Source: Zanthoxylum bungeanum
Taxonomy: Eukaryota > Streptophyta > Magnoliopsida > Sapindales > Rutaceae
Direction: 5' to 3'
DNA length: 64,000 bases
Assembly: GCA_019454045.1 (NCBI GenBank)
Contig: SKCR01023421.1
Span: 124,001 to 188,000 of the forward strand
The notes beneath the pieces were generated by a model. The model saw only the letters and a list, made by a program, of their open reading frames with translations, was not told the DNA's origin and ran no database searches. The position numbers and the translations under genes are program-made. Positions 51,293 to 62,639 of the stretch are shown piece after piece (positions within the stretch are counted from its first letter, which is position 1; each line of letters starts with the position of its first letter).

Positions 51293-52345
51293 GGACATAA
51301 ACTAAACTATATTCCTCTCTTGGACACTCCTCATTGGCTCTTTCCTCTCATTTGGCTCTCATCTCTCCATCATTCGCCAAACACCAAAACAAACTAAAAC
51401 CCTAATCACTTCTCTCTCTTCCCTCTCTCTCAACCGAAACAAAAACTCTAACTCTCTCTCTGAACTCTTTTTTCTTAAACACACATACACGATAACACTA
51501 CCCTATCTTCACCTCCATTGGTGTGAAACAACAAGAATAACCAGCCCTTAAGCCAACGAAACCAAGTCACCAAAAACCATCATCACCGAAACATAAAGCA
51601 ACCAGAAACTAAGACTCACGCACTCACAATAAACAACATCCACACGCCTTTCATCTTACTTAGCCAACGCACTCACCCTGCCTAGTACACAAGCCACACA
51701 CGTTCAAACATAAGCCAATAAATCATAGCAGCCCACTAACGCCCCTCAATCCACGCACAACAGCCCTAACCACGTCCCTCCACTATGACATCCCTTCCAC
51801 AAACAAACTAAAACAACATGCAGCCAACATGAGTAGTCCAAAAGAAGATAAAAAAATGAACCCTTCCACGCATTATTACCCTAAAAACAACATGCAGCCA
51901 ACATAAGTAGTCCAAAAGCAGACAAACAAACGAACCCTTCCACTCACTATTACCCCTAAAACACGCAGCCACAAATAAATGCAGCCCCAAGCTGTGAGAA
52001 ACAAATCAACAAATAAACCTGCCAATCAGCCCACAAACTGCACCAAAAACAGTCCAAAATAATCCCAAAAATCGCCCGTAAAATAGCCCCAAAATAGCCC
52101 CAAAAGCAGCTTTTAAACCAGTACAGAAAACGTCCTAAAACAGTGACGAAAGACAGTGAGAAACAACAGCCTAAAATAGCGGAAACAACAACCCAAAACA
52201 GCGAAACAACGAAGGAAAATCTTGAACCAGAAAATCGGGAACATTAACCATTCCGGCGATGACGTAAAGCACTCCCGGGAAGTGATTTAAAAGGTAAGAC
52301 TTGAGGGCACCCCTTTGTTATATTTTATTTTGTTATCCCGTACAC

Positions 52346-52387
52346 GGCATGCTTGGTTGGACGTGGAATATGTCCAACCAGGTATGC
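52346..52387 (+). ncRNA. Hairpin A1 (structured repeat in LTR)
   Basis: Outer stem GCATGC..GTATGC and inner stem GGTTGGAC..GTCCAACC around a short loop. The counterpart in the right LTR is at 60565-60606. Paired changes relative to hairpin A2 keep the stem. It is a potential transcript structure, not a known ncRNA. Confidence 0.55.
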
Positions 52388-52662
52388 GAAGTCCTATATT
52401 AAAAATGGCCAAACTATTGGTCACATTTCTCTTTGATGTTCCGCCGTTTATTTTTTTTTTATCTCGCATTTAATTTATATTTATCATTGCTTTATTATTC
52501 CGTATTTATTTTCAGTCATTTATTTTCCTTTAATATTTTACACTTAGTTTACTATTTATCGCTTCCGTTATTTATTGTTATTTCACCACATGCATTATCA
52601 TATTTCATGTATACATCGGGTTAATGATTGCGTTATGTTAAATGTTCGATGTTATCTCTTGA

Positions 52663-52754
52663 GGTATATCGGATGGAAATCCAGACGTAAATTCCGTAGC
52701 CGAATCTGAATGGACGGTAGTGCGGTCTGTACTTGGGATACAACTCCACGTACC
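52663..52754 (+). repeat. GGTATATCGG module, copy 1
   Basis: About 92 bp from GGTATATCGGATGG to CACGTACC, containing AATTCCGTAGCCGAAT and TGGACGGTAGTGCGG. Other copies: 53553-53645, 60879-60970, 61768-61859, and in reverse 22846-22938 and 49924-50015. Confidence 0.85.
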
Positions 52755-52864
52755 GCTTGAGAAACTTTCAAGCACGTGTTTCACTTTGTGATTCAAATCT
52801 ATATTTATTGTTCTGCTATTTATTTTCTATGAATTGTTACTTGATGCGCATGAGCTAATTACGT

Positions 52865-53432
52865 TGGTTTAAAGGTCCTTTATTTGAGGGAGAAAAAGCC
52901 CAAAAGGCTACATTTACCACAATATTTTACCGTGCCTTTTTATTATTCCGTCCTTTACTTTCCGCATATTATTTCGTTGTTTATTTATGCATTAATATTC
53001 TAGTGCGCACAGGCTAATCATGATGGTTTAAAGGTCCTCTATTTGAGGGAGAAAAAGCCTAAAAGGCTACCTTTACCATAATATTTTACCGCGCCTTTTA
53101 TTTATCTACTTTCCGTATATTATTTCTTTGTTTACTCATGCATTGTAATCTAGTGTGCATGAGCTAATCACGTTGGTTTAAAAGTCCTCTATTTGAGGGA
53201 TAAAAAGCCTAAAAGGCTACTTTTACCACGATGTTTTGTCACGCCGGATGAGGTATGCTCGATTGAATATGAAATACGTTCAATCGGGCATACGAGATCC
53301 CATATAGATGTCGTCCTTGGTCACATCTCTTTTATTTAATTATGCATTGTTGCTTGATGCGCATGGGCTAATTACGTTTGTTTAAAGGTCCTTTATTTGA
53401 GGGAGAAAAAGCCTAAAAGGCTACCTTTACCA
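52865..53432 (+). ncRNA. Four copies of a three-way-junction-like module in the left LTR
   Basis: Copies at 52865-52918, 53025-53078, 53175-53228 and 53379-53432. Each has an outer stem AAAGGT..ACCTTT and two inner hairpins, CCTC-TATTT-GAGG and AGCC-TAAA-AGGCT (an overlapping reading is possible). The copy at 53175 changes the outer stem to AAAAGT..ACTTTT, keeping the pair. Copies 1 and 4 have a T-G wobble in the first inner stem. It resembles no known tRNA or snRNA. A structural RNA role is an inference. Confidence 0.55.
53252..53293 (+). ncRNA. Hairpin A2 (structured repeat in LTR)
   Basis: Outer stem GTATGC..GCATAC and inner stem CGATTGAA..TTCAATCG. Compared with A1, the inner stem differs at two positions, each matched by a change on the other strand. 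Right LTR copy at 61467-61508. Confidence 0.55.
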
Positions 53433-53552
53433 TAATATTTTACCGCGCCCTTCCCCTATTGACTTTGCTATCCATCTTTATTTTGGTTGTTGTTTTACAT
53501 CTTTTCATTTTCGCATTCGTGCCATGTTTATGTTTGAGTGTTTTCTTCTAAC

Positions 53553-53645
53553 GGTATATCGGATGGAAACCCAGATATAAATTCCATAACCGAATCCGAA
53601 TGGACGGTAGTGCGGTCTGTACTTGGGATATAACTCCATATATCA
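53553..53645 (+). repeat. GGTATATCGG module, copy 2
   Basis: Same module as 52663-52754, with small differences at its 3' end (catatatcac instead of cacgtaccgc). It lies just before the TTCGAA cluster. Confidence 0.85.
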
Positions 53646-53696
53646 CTTGATCAATATTTATACATGTTTCCGTGTCATTTTAGATACCACTTTGGT

Positions 53697-53830
53697 AATC
53701 TCGTTCGAACGCGTTATCAAACACTACTCGAACGCATGTATTCTGTTTACCGTTTGAACGTGTTCTCAAACGCTACTCGAACACATGCATTCTGTTTACC
53801 ATTCGAAAGCGTTATCAAATGCTCCACGAA
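53697..53830 (+). repeat. TTCGAA-type tandem repeats in the left LTR
   Basis: Roughly three units built from cgttcgaacgcg, tatcaaacactactcgaac and gcattctgtttacc. The right LTR counterpart is 61917-62050. Confidence 0.8.
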
Positions 53831-54411
53831 CGTGCATGCAGTGGATCGACTTCTTTTCCTCATATTCCGTGCATGTTTGCTTATTTAAGTCATTTCTTTC
53901 GCATTACATAATTAACCATATCATTTCATTATTGACGCTTTTACCATTATTAATTATTTATATTTTCGTATTTATTTATTTGATATGTTAATGAGATTTT
54001 GTGCTCGCTTTTATTATTAATGCCTTTACAGTTGTTATTAGTTACACTATTATGCTTCATCATTTAATACGTTTATGAATTATGCATTTTACCTTTATTT
54101 TTTATTTACAATTATGGGTGTGCAATCTTGTGTGTTGATTACATTATCTTGCATGTGTTACATAAGACTTGGTTATACTATTGCATAAATCTTTTCATTA
54201 CAATTTGCATAAGTAATGGACCATTCAGAACCCAACGGTTTGAGCTCTTCCCTTGCGAGGGGTGAGTGCGGCCTTAAATCATTTCCCAGTTCACACTGGG
54301 TGGCGACTCCATTTTATTTCTTCGGTTTAGTCCCCCGCGGGCTACTCCGTACTCCTGATCGGGCCGTGAGCCCAGACAGCGTCGCCCCACCTCTATGCCT
54401 GGCCTATAGTC

Positions 54412-54429
54412 TGGCGACTCCACCGGGGA
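54412..54429 (+). other. Primer-binding site of the gag-only element, tRNA-Arg type
   Basis: TGGCGACTCCACCGGGGA starts three bases after the LTR end. It resembles the TGGCGACTCC..TGGGGA site of Ogre/Tat and LARD elements, complementary to tRNA-Arg. Confidence 0.75.
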
Positions 54430-55789
54430 TAGGGAATCGGCCCCGAAATAATATCTTGTAATGTTTGTAATTTTTGCTTTAGTTAACCTTGTCTAATGTT
54501 GATTTAACCAAATGTATTATTAGAGTTAGATAATGATTTGGTGTATTCTTTCACTCACTACCTTTTTATAGCCAAAAGGAAAAACTGCGAAGACATCTAG
54601 ATAATCATTTAGTCGAAGCTTACTTTAAAGTATATTTAAAGTGATGGACTAATTTGGAGGACCTATTGTTTATTCCTGTCACCAATGCGATAAGAGCCTA
54701 AGAGGTAAGGGTATTTAAGAGAGTTCGCTCCCCCTCCCTCTGGAGAATTTTCAATAGAGGAATCCATTTGACAGTTATTCATGTATCGTGAAGTCATTTT
54801 CGCTCGAAGCGGCGGATCGTTATATGGTACCATCACTTGTTGGCACGTACCTTAAGGTATAAAAAATATGCGCTCACTTGGTCGCTCGAACCCTTGAATG
54901 AGGAGACCTAGTTGTGGGCAATCCTTCACCGGAGGGAGCCTTTATCTATACTCCTATAAACCTGCATGTGAACCATAGTTGTATGAATAGAAGCCACCAT
55001 TTTTATGCTTGTGTTTGGGACCATCATCATTTGGATTCATTTGGACTTCTTGTCATGAGATGTGAACTTGTTGGGCCATTTAAACTAGGACGAATTTGTG
55101 TCTTATGACAATTGGGCCAAAAGCTTCTAAAATATCGATGGGCCACTTTGTGTTTGGGCCCTCTATCATTTGAAGTTGTTTAGTCACGTTATTGCAAAAG
55201 TGTAAACCTGTTGGGGCTTTTTCAACTGGGACAAGTTTACACCTCGCAGTAATATGATTGAACGCTTTGAAATGATAATAGGCCAACTTGTATGAAAATC
55301 TTGATGGGTTTAGAAAGTCCAAACATGATCCAAATATGCTAGAAGCATGAGTTCGATATTTGTATACTTTTGGATACTTATAAGTTCATCCCCATTACCA
55401 CAGTTGCCGAAAGCCCAATTCGTCATTTCTAGATAATGACATGATCTCATAATCGGCTTAGTCCATGTTGTAAATGGGCGGTCTTTATCTTTTACCGATG
55501 GAAATGGACAGAAGCAGCCAAGGTTCACCCCGTAGCATATGAGAGAGTGATTTTGTGTACCTTGCATCGGTGCATAGAATAAGCCATATCTAGAACCAAA
55601 AATAGGCTTACCACGAGTGTGGGAGAAATAAGGTTGGAAGGATATATTCTGTTTGATCACCTCATGTATTTTATATATTTTATGCATTACACGCATACAC
55701 GTACCATACTAACTCATAGTTTTAAAGCCGCCATAGATTTCCGTTGGGTTAGAGAGGAATGGAGACTCGTCAAAAGACCGTTAGCGAAC
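54430..55789 (+). other. Leader of the gag-only element
   Basis: No coding domain recognised. Minus-strand ORFs at 55080-55322 and 55310-55696 run against the element and have no family; treated as chance. Confidence 0.6.
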
Positions 55790-57341
55790 ATGAGTGATTC
55801 AGATAACGAGGGTTCTAGCATGGATCAGCTAGAGACTAATCTCACTAAGATTACCGAGCAGTTGTAAGCTTTGACTGCCGTTGTGGTCAATATGGCAGTG
55901 CATCGTGCAGGAGGGGCAGAAAGCTCTGAGAATTTCATACATGAAGAGCCTCCGATCAGGATGAGTGATGAGATCTCTGCTTTTGATGATGACATGGCTG
56001 AGTATGCTGCAGGAAGGGTAGCCGGGTCTCAGGCAGAATTATAGAAACGCAGGGATCAGGTAGAGTCAGTTACTCGCAAGATGAGGGGTAAGCATGAGGA
56101 TTTACTAGACTACGAGGCGATGAGTTTTGAGAAGCAGTTGCCTTCTCAGTTCAAGATGCCCCACATAGCCAAGTTCAACGGGAATGGGGATCCGAGGGTG
56201 CATCTTCGACAATATGTTTCTATGATGAGTTCGGTGGGTCTTTCGAAGCGTCAGGTTCAGAAGATGTTCGGGATGTCACTTGAGGGGGCACCCGTGGTGT
56301 GGTATCATGGCCTTGAGAGGAATGTCAAAAATGATTGGAGGGCATTGGCGGAGGCCTTTCTGAAATAGTATGTTACAGATTTGGAGATCAACTTGTCGCT
56401 TCGCGACTTGGAGAATACCAAACAGAAGCAGGAGGAGAGCTTCAAGGATTATGTAGATCGTTGGAGGAGCCGGCTTTTGAAGATACAGACTCGACCCTCG
56501 GAGAAGGACCAGATCAAGATGATCATCAAGGGTACTAAGCCCTCTATTTACGGCAAGCTGAGGAGGATGACCTCTATGATTGGCACTTTTCGACAGTTGA
56601 GGGAGACTGTTATGGACATTGAGGAGAAAGAAGCTCAGAACAGAAAGTTCTATGGCCAGAATAGAAGGACACTTGGGAGGCCTTCTGAGACTAAGCCGCT
56701 ACTACTGAGGTCGCTGCCATCAAAATAGGTGATTCTACGATCTTGGTAGACCATTGTCAAAGGTGTTTGAAAAGATGAAGAGACATGGACTCCTGAAACC
56801 TTTAAAACCTAGACCAATTCCAAACACTGTGCCACACTACTTCGACTTAAACCTATACTGTTACTTCCATCATAAAAAAGGCCACGAAACTGACAGCTGC
56901 CCTCGCCTTAGGCATGAGATCCAAGACCTCATTGACTCCCATAAAATACCCAACCCAGAAAAAGATCAACCCAACATACAGAGAAACCCCATACCTAACT
57001 ATCACTCTGTTCCACCACCCACCTACATGATCAACTCCGGCCTACCCGAAAGTTTTATCCTTCAAACTCTCAACCACCAAGCTTCTTGCATGGGGATAGG
57101 GGATGGCAACAGTGAAGAACCATAGGCTGAGGAAGAAGACAATGCTGCAGACGACGAAGATGTTTTCTCTGGTTTATTTGATTGCAATCCTGCATTTATT
57201 AATAATAAAGACATTGATTTTGCCTACTTGTTCGAGTCTTTTCCTCAATTGTTAAGCATGAGTCCGATGATGAAATTGTTTGCTTTAAGGCGAAACCTTA
57301 GAAACGATAAGTGCGAGAGGTACTCTCATCCGATATTTTGA
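55790..57341 (+). pseudogene. Gag of the gag-only Ty3/gypsy element, with nonsense mutations and a frameshift
   Basis: One frame runs from the ATG at 55790 to 56728, broken by stops at 55865 (TAA), 56042 (TAG) and 56366 (TAG). The Retrotrans_gag domain reads 'FNGNGDPRVHLRQYVSMMSS', 'GAPVVWYHGLE' and 'QEESFKDYVDRWRSRLLKI' (about residues 130-245). After 56728 the protein continues in the next frame (56754-57125) with 'YCYFHHKKGHETDSC', a CX3HX4HX4C-like knuckle variant, then 'RHEIQDLIDS', as in Ogre/Tat gag. An acidic tail continues past a TAG at 57123 to about 57341. Upstream of the ATG the frame is open to 55619 with no known domain. It cannot make a full product. Confidence 0.88.
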
Positions 57342-58375
57342 GTAGTTGATATTGACTAGACTCGCGAGCACTTAATTATAGGATTTTTGTTATGAAAGTC
57401 TGAGTAGTCGGCAAGGTGACTAGTTGAAGAGATTGCGGATCGATGAATGATCGTTCTCTTAGATGTCCATCCTGACTTACTTGTGTTATGATATGTGGTA
57501 TGGTTGGAAACAAAAGAAAAGTCTATAAAGAAGAAAATATGAACCATCTATAACCGATAAGCGTGAAGTTACCCATGGGTGAGTATTAGGACCACCATGA
57601 GGAGAAATGATACCTTAAAGGGTAGGTGTGTAAAAAAAGGGGGGGGGGGGGAGATGAAAAAAAATATGAAAGAAAATGAAAAGAAAATCATATTGCATTG
57701 AGTACAAAGAAGTAATTACAGAGCATGATCAAGACATCTAGGTTGGTTTGACCCCTCGAACCCATTATTTGAAACAAAATCATTGAGTTGGCTTACCCAA
57801 GGATCAAGATGTAAAAGAACCTTAGCACACACATACTTTGAGTCTGGTTCAAATCATTTATTCAAACAGGCGGATTTGAGTTACATCGAGTACTTTGAAG
57901 GTTCTCCAGTTTCGACACTGGGCATCCTTTGAGGACAATAATATATATAACTATTGGGACTATTTCGTAAAAGGCAATAAGTATGTTGATATGGAACATC
58001 ACATCACATGATTTACTTCGACCTAGTGCAAGTAACAAAGAGCAGAAAGCTAAACGAAGTCTGGGGGCGACCAGTCTACCACCTCACGAATAAGGGACAT
58101 AATGGAATCTTGAGTCATCGGATCAAAGAAAACTGAGCAATCACCAGAAGAGAACTGGCAAAAGGAAACTGTAAGCATGCCCAAAGGGCGACCAAAGACA
58201 TTAGTAGGCGAAGAGCGCCAGAGAGCAGAAGGAAGGCCTAACCTAGTGGAATAGGAAACACATCCATGCATACACGTCACATGCACATAATTTTTATCTT
58301 ATTTTTATTCACAGGTTTTGAAGAAAATGAAAAAATCGACAAAGACAAGCAAGCTAGGAATGGCAACCCACTATC
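57342..58375 (+). other. 3' untranslated region of the gag-only element
   Basis: No pol domains on either strand. It has a G run at about 57640-57650. ORFs at 57356-57547 and 58050-58286 (minus) show no family. Confidence 0.6.
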
Positions 58376-58741
58376 AGCAGTTTCAAGAATGAATCCCAGG
58401 CCGAGGCCCACATTATCAGCAGTTTTAGGAATGAATCCCAGGGCTGAGACCCATATTATCAGCAGTTTCGAGAATGAATCCCAGGGCCGAGGCCCACATT
58501 ATCAGCATTTTCGGGAATGAATCCCAAGGCCGAGGCCCACATTATCAGCAGTTTCGGGAATGAATCACAGGGCCGAGGCCCACATTATCAGCAGTTTCGG
58601 GAATGAATCCCAAGGCCGAGGCCCATATTATCAGCAGTTTCAGGAATGAATCCCAGGGCCGAGGCCACATTATCAGCAGTTCCGGGAATGAATCCCAAGG
58701 TCGAGGCCCACATTAGCAACTCAGTTTGGGAATGAATCCTG
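58376..58741 (+). repeat. 43-bp minisatellite in the 3' UTR
   Basis: About eight head-to-tail units, each agcagtttcgggaatgaatc followed by ccagggccgaggcccacatt and atc, with substitutions and one deletion, then a worn ninth. Tandem repeats in the 3' UTR are known for Ogre/Tat elements and can seed satellites. The ORF at 58266-58520 reads through it and is not a gene. Confidence 0.9.
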
Positions 58742-58965
58742 GAGATCGAAGCATCTCACGTCAATAACGGTTCGGGGATGGACCACCTCTCATAAAGTAA
58801 CGGTTCGGGAATGAACCAGAGGTTGAAGCACCTCACCACAAGATCAACTCAATTTTAAGCGTCTCAGAACAACAGGTAAGTTCGGCGGCAGCTGGCGATC
58901 CAAGTAAGTAAAAATATATGCATGAATTTGATAGGATTGTCACTGTCACACACTACACAAGTCCC

Positions 58966-58982
58966 ATCAAAGTGGGAGTGAC
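58966..58982 (+). other. Polypurine tract of the gag-only element
   Basis: AAAGTGGGAGTGAC lies directly before the right LTR start at 58983. Confidence 0.7.
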
Positions 58983-61900
58983 TGTAGACACTGTATTTTT
59001 ACATGAAGCCCGATGATGAGCCTCATATGTAGGCACTACACGATAAGTTACGGAAGTCACGGGAAACAGACGTGGGAAGGGAAAATTCAAGAAATAAATA
59101 CATCATCAATTTAATTCATTTATTTAGCCTCGGGTTCGCTAGATTAATTTCTATTTTAACTGTTAGCCTAGGCCCACAAAGATCCAAGCCACATGCCCAA
59201 TCCCACTAAGCCCAATCCAAGTATTCAAATCATATTTAACACATGTTAAAATCCAATCAAATCTCTTACCTAATTTAAATCAAATCCCCTTCATAATCTA
59301 AAAAAATCACCTCCCAAATTACAGAAATTCCCCCACAAAAAATATAAATATCATTTCCTTAAACAAACACATCCGTTTATTGCATGATTTTTGTTTCCTT
59401 GTTTTGAAGATCTCATGCACAAGGAAACCCTAGTGCACTCTTATAAAAAGGGACATAAACTAAACCATATTCCTCTCTTGGATACTCCTCATTGGCTCTT
59501 TCCTTTCATTTGGCTCTCCTATCTCCTTCACTCGGCAAACACCAAAACAAACTAAATCCATAATCGCTCCTCTCTCTTCCTCTCTCTCAACCGAAACAAA
59601 AACCCTGACTCTCTCTCTCTCTGAACTCACTTTTCTTAGACACACATACACGACAATCCTACCCTATTTTCACCTCCATTGGCATGAAACAACAAGAATA
59701 ACCTGCCCTTAAGCCAACAAAACCAAGTCACCAGAAACTATCATCACCGAAACACAAAGCAACCAGAAACCAAGACTCAAGCACTCACAATAAACAAAAG
59801 CCACACGCCACTCATCTCACTCAGCCAACGCACTCACCCTACCTAGTACACAAGCCACTCACTTTCAAACAAAAGCCAATAAACACTAGTAGCCCACTAA
59901 CGCCCCTCAATCCACGCACAACAGCCCTAACCACGTCCCTCCACTATGACAACCCTTCCACAAACAAACAAAAACAACATGCAACCAACATGAGTAGTCC
60001 AAAAGCAGACAAACAAACGAACATTTCCACGCACTATTACCCAAAACAAACATGCAGCCAACATGAGTAGTCCAAAAGCAGACAAACAAACGAACCTTTC
60101 CACGCACTATTACCTCAAAAACACGCAGCCATAAACAACTGCTTCACTAACCGTAACATCATAAAACACGTGAAGACCACAGCAGCCTATGCAGCCCCAA
60201 GCCGTGAGAAACAAATTAATAAATAAACCTGCCAATCAGCCCACAAACTGCACCAAAAACAGTCCAAAATAGTCCCAAAAATCACCCATAAAATAGCCTC
60301 GAAATAGCCCAAAAATCAGCCTTTAAACCAGTACATAAAATGTCCCAAAACAGCGACGGAAGACAATGAGAAACAACAGCCCAAAACAACGAAAACAGCA
60401 ACCCAAAACAGCAAAACAGCGAAGGAAAATCTTGAACCAGAAAATTGGAAAAGTTATGGAATATTAACCCTTCCGGCGACGACGTAACGCGCTCCCGGGA
60501 AGCGATTTAAAAGGTAAGACCTGAGGGCACCCCTTTGTATATTTTATTTTGTTATCCTGTACATGGCATGCTTGGTTGGACGTGGAATACGTTCAACCGG
60601 GTATGTGAAGTCCTATATTAAAAATGGCCAAACTATTGGTCACATCTCTCTTTGATGTTCCGTCGTTTATTTTTTTATCTCGCATTTAATTTATATTTAT
60701 CATTGCTTTATTATTCCGTATTTATTTTCAGTCATTTAATTTCCTTTAATATTTTACACTTAGTTTACTATTTATCACTTCCGTTATTTATTGTTATTTC
60801 ATCAAATGTATTATCATATTTCATGTATACATCAGGTTTATGATTGCGTTATGTTAAATGGTCAATGTTATCTCTTGCGATATATCGGATGGAAACCCAA
60901 ACATAAATTCCGTAGCCAAATTCGAATGGACGATAGTGCGCTCTGTACTTGGGATACAACTCCACGTACCGCTTGAGAAACTTTCAAGCACGTGTTTCAC
61001 TTTATGATTCAAATCTATATTTATTGTTTCGCTATTTATTTTCTATGCATTGTTACTTGACGCGCATGGGTTAATTACGTTAGTTTAAAGGTCCTCTATT
61101 TGAGGGAGAAAAAGCCCAAATGCTACATTTTGCACAATATTTTACCACGCCTTTTTATTATTCCACCCTTTACTTTATGCATATTATTTCGTTGTTTATT
61201 TATGCATTACTAATCTAGTGCACATGGGCTAATCATGATGGTTTAAAGGTCCTCTATTTGAGGGAGAAAAAGCCTAAAAGGCTACCTTTACTATAATATT
61301 TTGCCGCGCCTTTTATTTATCTACTTTCCGTATATTATTTCTTTGTTTACTCATGCATTGTAGTCTATTACGCATGGGCTAATCACGTTGGTTTAAAGGT
61401 CCTCTATTTGAGGGATAAAAAGCCTAAAAGGCTACCTTTACCACGATGTTTTGCCGCACCGGATGAGGTATGCTCGATTGAATGCGAAATACGTTCAATC
61501 GGGCATACAAGATCCCATATAGATGCCGGCCTTAGTCACATCTCTTTTATTTAATTATGCATTGTTGCTTGATGCGCATGGGCTAATTACTTTGTTTTAA
61601 AGGTCCTTTATTTGAAGGAGAAAAAGCCTAAAAAGCTACCTTTACCACAATATTTTGTCGCGCCCTTCCCCTATTGACTTTGCTATCCATCTTTATTTTG
61701 GTTGTTGTTTTACATCTTTTCATTTTCGCATTCGTGCCATATTTATGTTTGAGTGTTTGCTTCTAACGGTATATCGGATGGAAACCTAGACATAAATTCC
61801 GTAGCCGAATCCGAATGGACGGTAGTGCGGTCTGTACTTGGGATACAACTTCACGTATCGCTTGAGCAACATTCATACATATTTCCGTGTGATTTTAAAT

Positions 61901-62622
61901 ACCACTTTGGTAATCTCGTTCGAACACGTTATCAAACAATACTCGAACACATGCATTCTGTTTACCGTTCGAACGCGTTCTCAAACGCTACTCGAACGCA
62001 TGCATTCTATTTATCATTCGAACGCGTTATTAAACACTCCACGAACGTGCATGCAGTGGATCGACTTCTTTTCCTCATATTTCATGTATGTTTGCTTATT
62101 TAAGTCATTTCTTTCACATTACATAATTAACCATATCATTTCACTATTGACACTTTTACCGTTATTAATTATTTATATTTCCGCATTGATTTATTTGATA
62201 TGTTCATGAGATTGTGTGCTCGCTTTTATTATTAATGCCTTTATAGTTGTTATTAGTTACACTATTGCGCTTCATCATTTAATACATTTATGAATTATGC
62301 ATTTTGCCTTCATTTTTTATTTACGATTATGAGTGTGCAATCTTGTATGTTGATTACATTATCTTGCATGTGTTACATAAGACTTGGTTATACTATTGCA
62401 TAAATCTTTTCATTACAATTGGCATAAGTAAGGGACCATTTCGAACTCAACGGTTTGAGGTATTCCCTTGCGAGGGGTGAGTGCGGCCTTAAATCATTTC
62501 ACAGTTCACACTGGGTGGAGACTCCATTTTATTTCTCCAATTTAGTCCCCCGCGGCTATTTCGTACTTCCAACCGGTCCGCGAGCCCGGACAACTTCGCC
62601 TCACCTATGTGTCTAGCCTACA
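58983..62622 (+). repeat. Right (3') LTR of the gag-only element
   Basis: 3640 bp, collinear with the left LTR. TATA-like site at 59442-59450, two-unit repeat of about 75 bp near 59970-60118, hairpin A1 at 60565, module C at 60879-60970 and 61768-61859, junction copies at 61082, 61240, 61390 and 61594, hairpin A2 at 61467, TTCGAA cluster at 61917-62050. It ends CCTACA. Small indels against the left LTR are visible, for example an extra 50-60 bp near 60130-60190. Confidence 0.9.
61082..61648 (+). ncRNA. Four copies of the three-way-junction-like module in the right LTR
   Basis: Copies at 61082-61134, 61240-61293, 61390-61443 and 61594-61648. The fourth reads CCTT-TATTT-GAAGG, where both sides of the first inner stem match (CCTT with AAGG). 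The first has lost part of the second inner hairpin and the outer stem. See the left-LTR entry for the layout. Confidence 0.5.
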
Positions 62623-62639
62623 ATAGGCTACCTGAAGAT

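Larger units (their letters stand above)
50825..54408 (+). repeat. Left (5') LTR of the gag-only element
   Basis: TATA-like TATAAAAAG at 51284-51292 divides a short U3 (about 490 bp) from roughly 3.1 kb that would be transcribed. In order it holds a CT-rich patch, a two-unit repeat of about 75 bp (51813-51960, catgcagccaacatgagtag), hairpin A1, module C1, three-way-junction copies 1-3, hairpin A2, junction copy 4, module C2 and a TTCGAA cluster. Its end resembles known LARD/Tat ends (ttcacactgggtggcgac). Confidence 0.9.
50825..62622 (+). mobile_element. Gag-only Ty3/gypsy LTR retrotransposon (TR-GAG/LARD type, Ogre/Tat-like)
   Basis: This 11798-bp element has LTRs 50825-54408 (3584 bp) and 58983-62622 (3640 bp). 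They start TGTAGACACTG; the right one ends CCTACA and the left one CCTATA. Flanks atatg and atagg agree at four of five positions. It has a tRNA-Arg-type primer site, one gag-like reading frame, a minisatellite and a polypurine tract. No protease, RT, RNase H or integrase is present in the 4.6-kb internal region, so it would have depended on a relative for enzymes. Gag-only elements of this kind are known as TR-GAG, and those with very long LTRs as LARDs. Confidence 0.9.

Noticed and set aside
55310..55696. 128-residue minus-strand ORF as a gene
   Set aside because: Antisense in the leader of the gag-only element, no recognised domain, composition like its surroundings.
58266..58520. 84-residue ORF with repeated peptide units
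   Set aside because: It simply reads through the minisatellite and begins in noncoding 3' UTR.
58376..58741. Regular 43-bp repeats that could suggest a CRISPR array
   Set aside because: Units are head-to-tail without spacers, vary in sequence, and lie in the 3' UTR of a plant retrotransposon.
61753..62209. ORFs of 116 and 123 residues in the right LTR
   Set aside because: They overlap module C and the TTCGAA repeats; the matching left LTR stretch has only short frames, so no protein is conserved.
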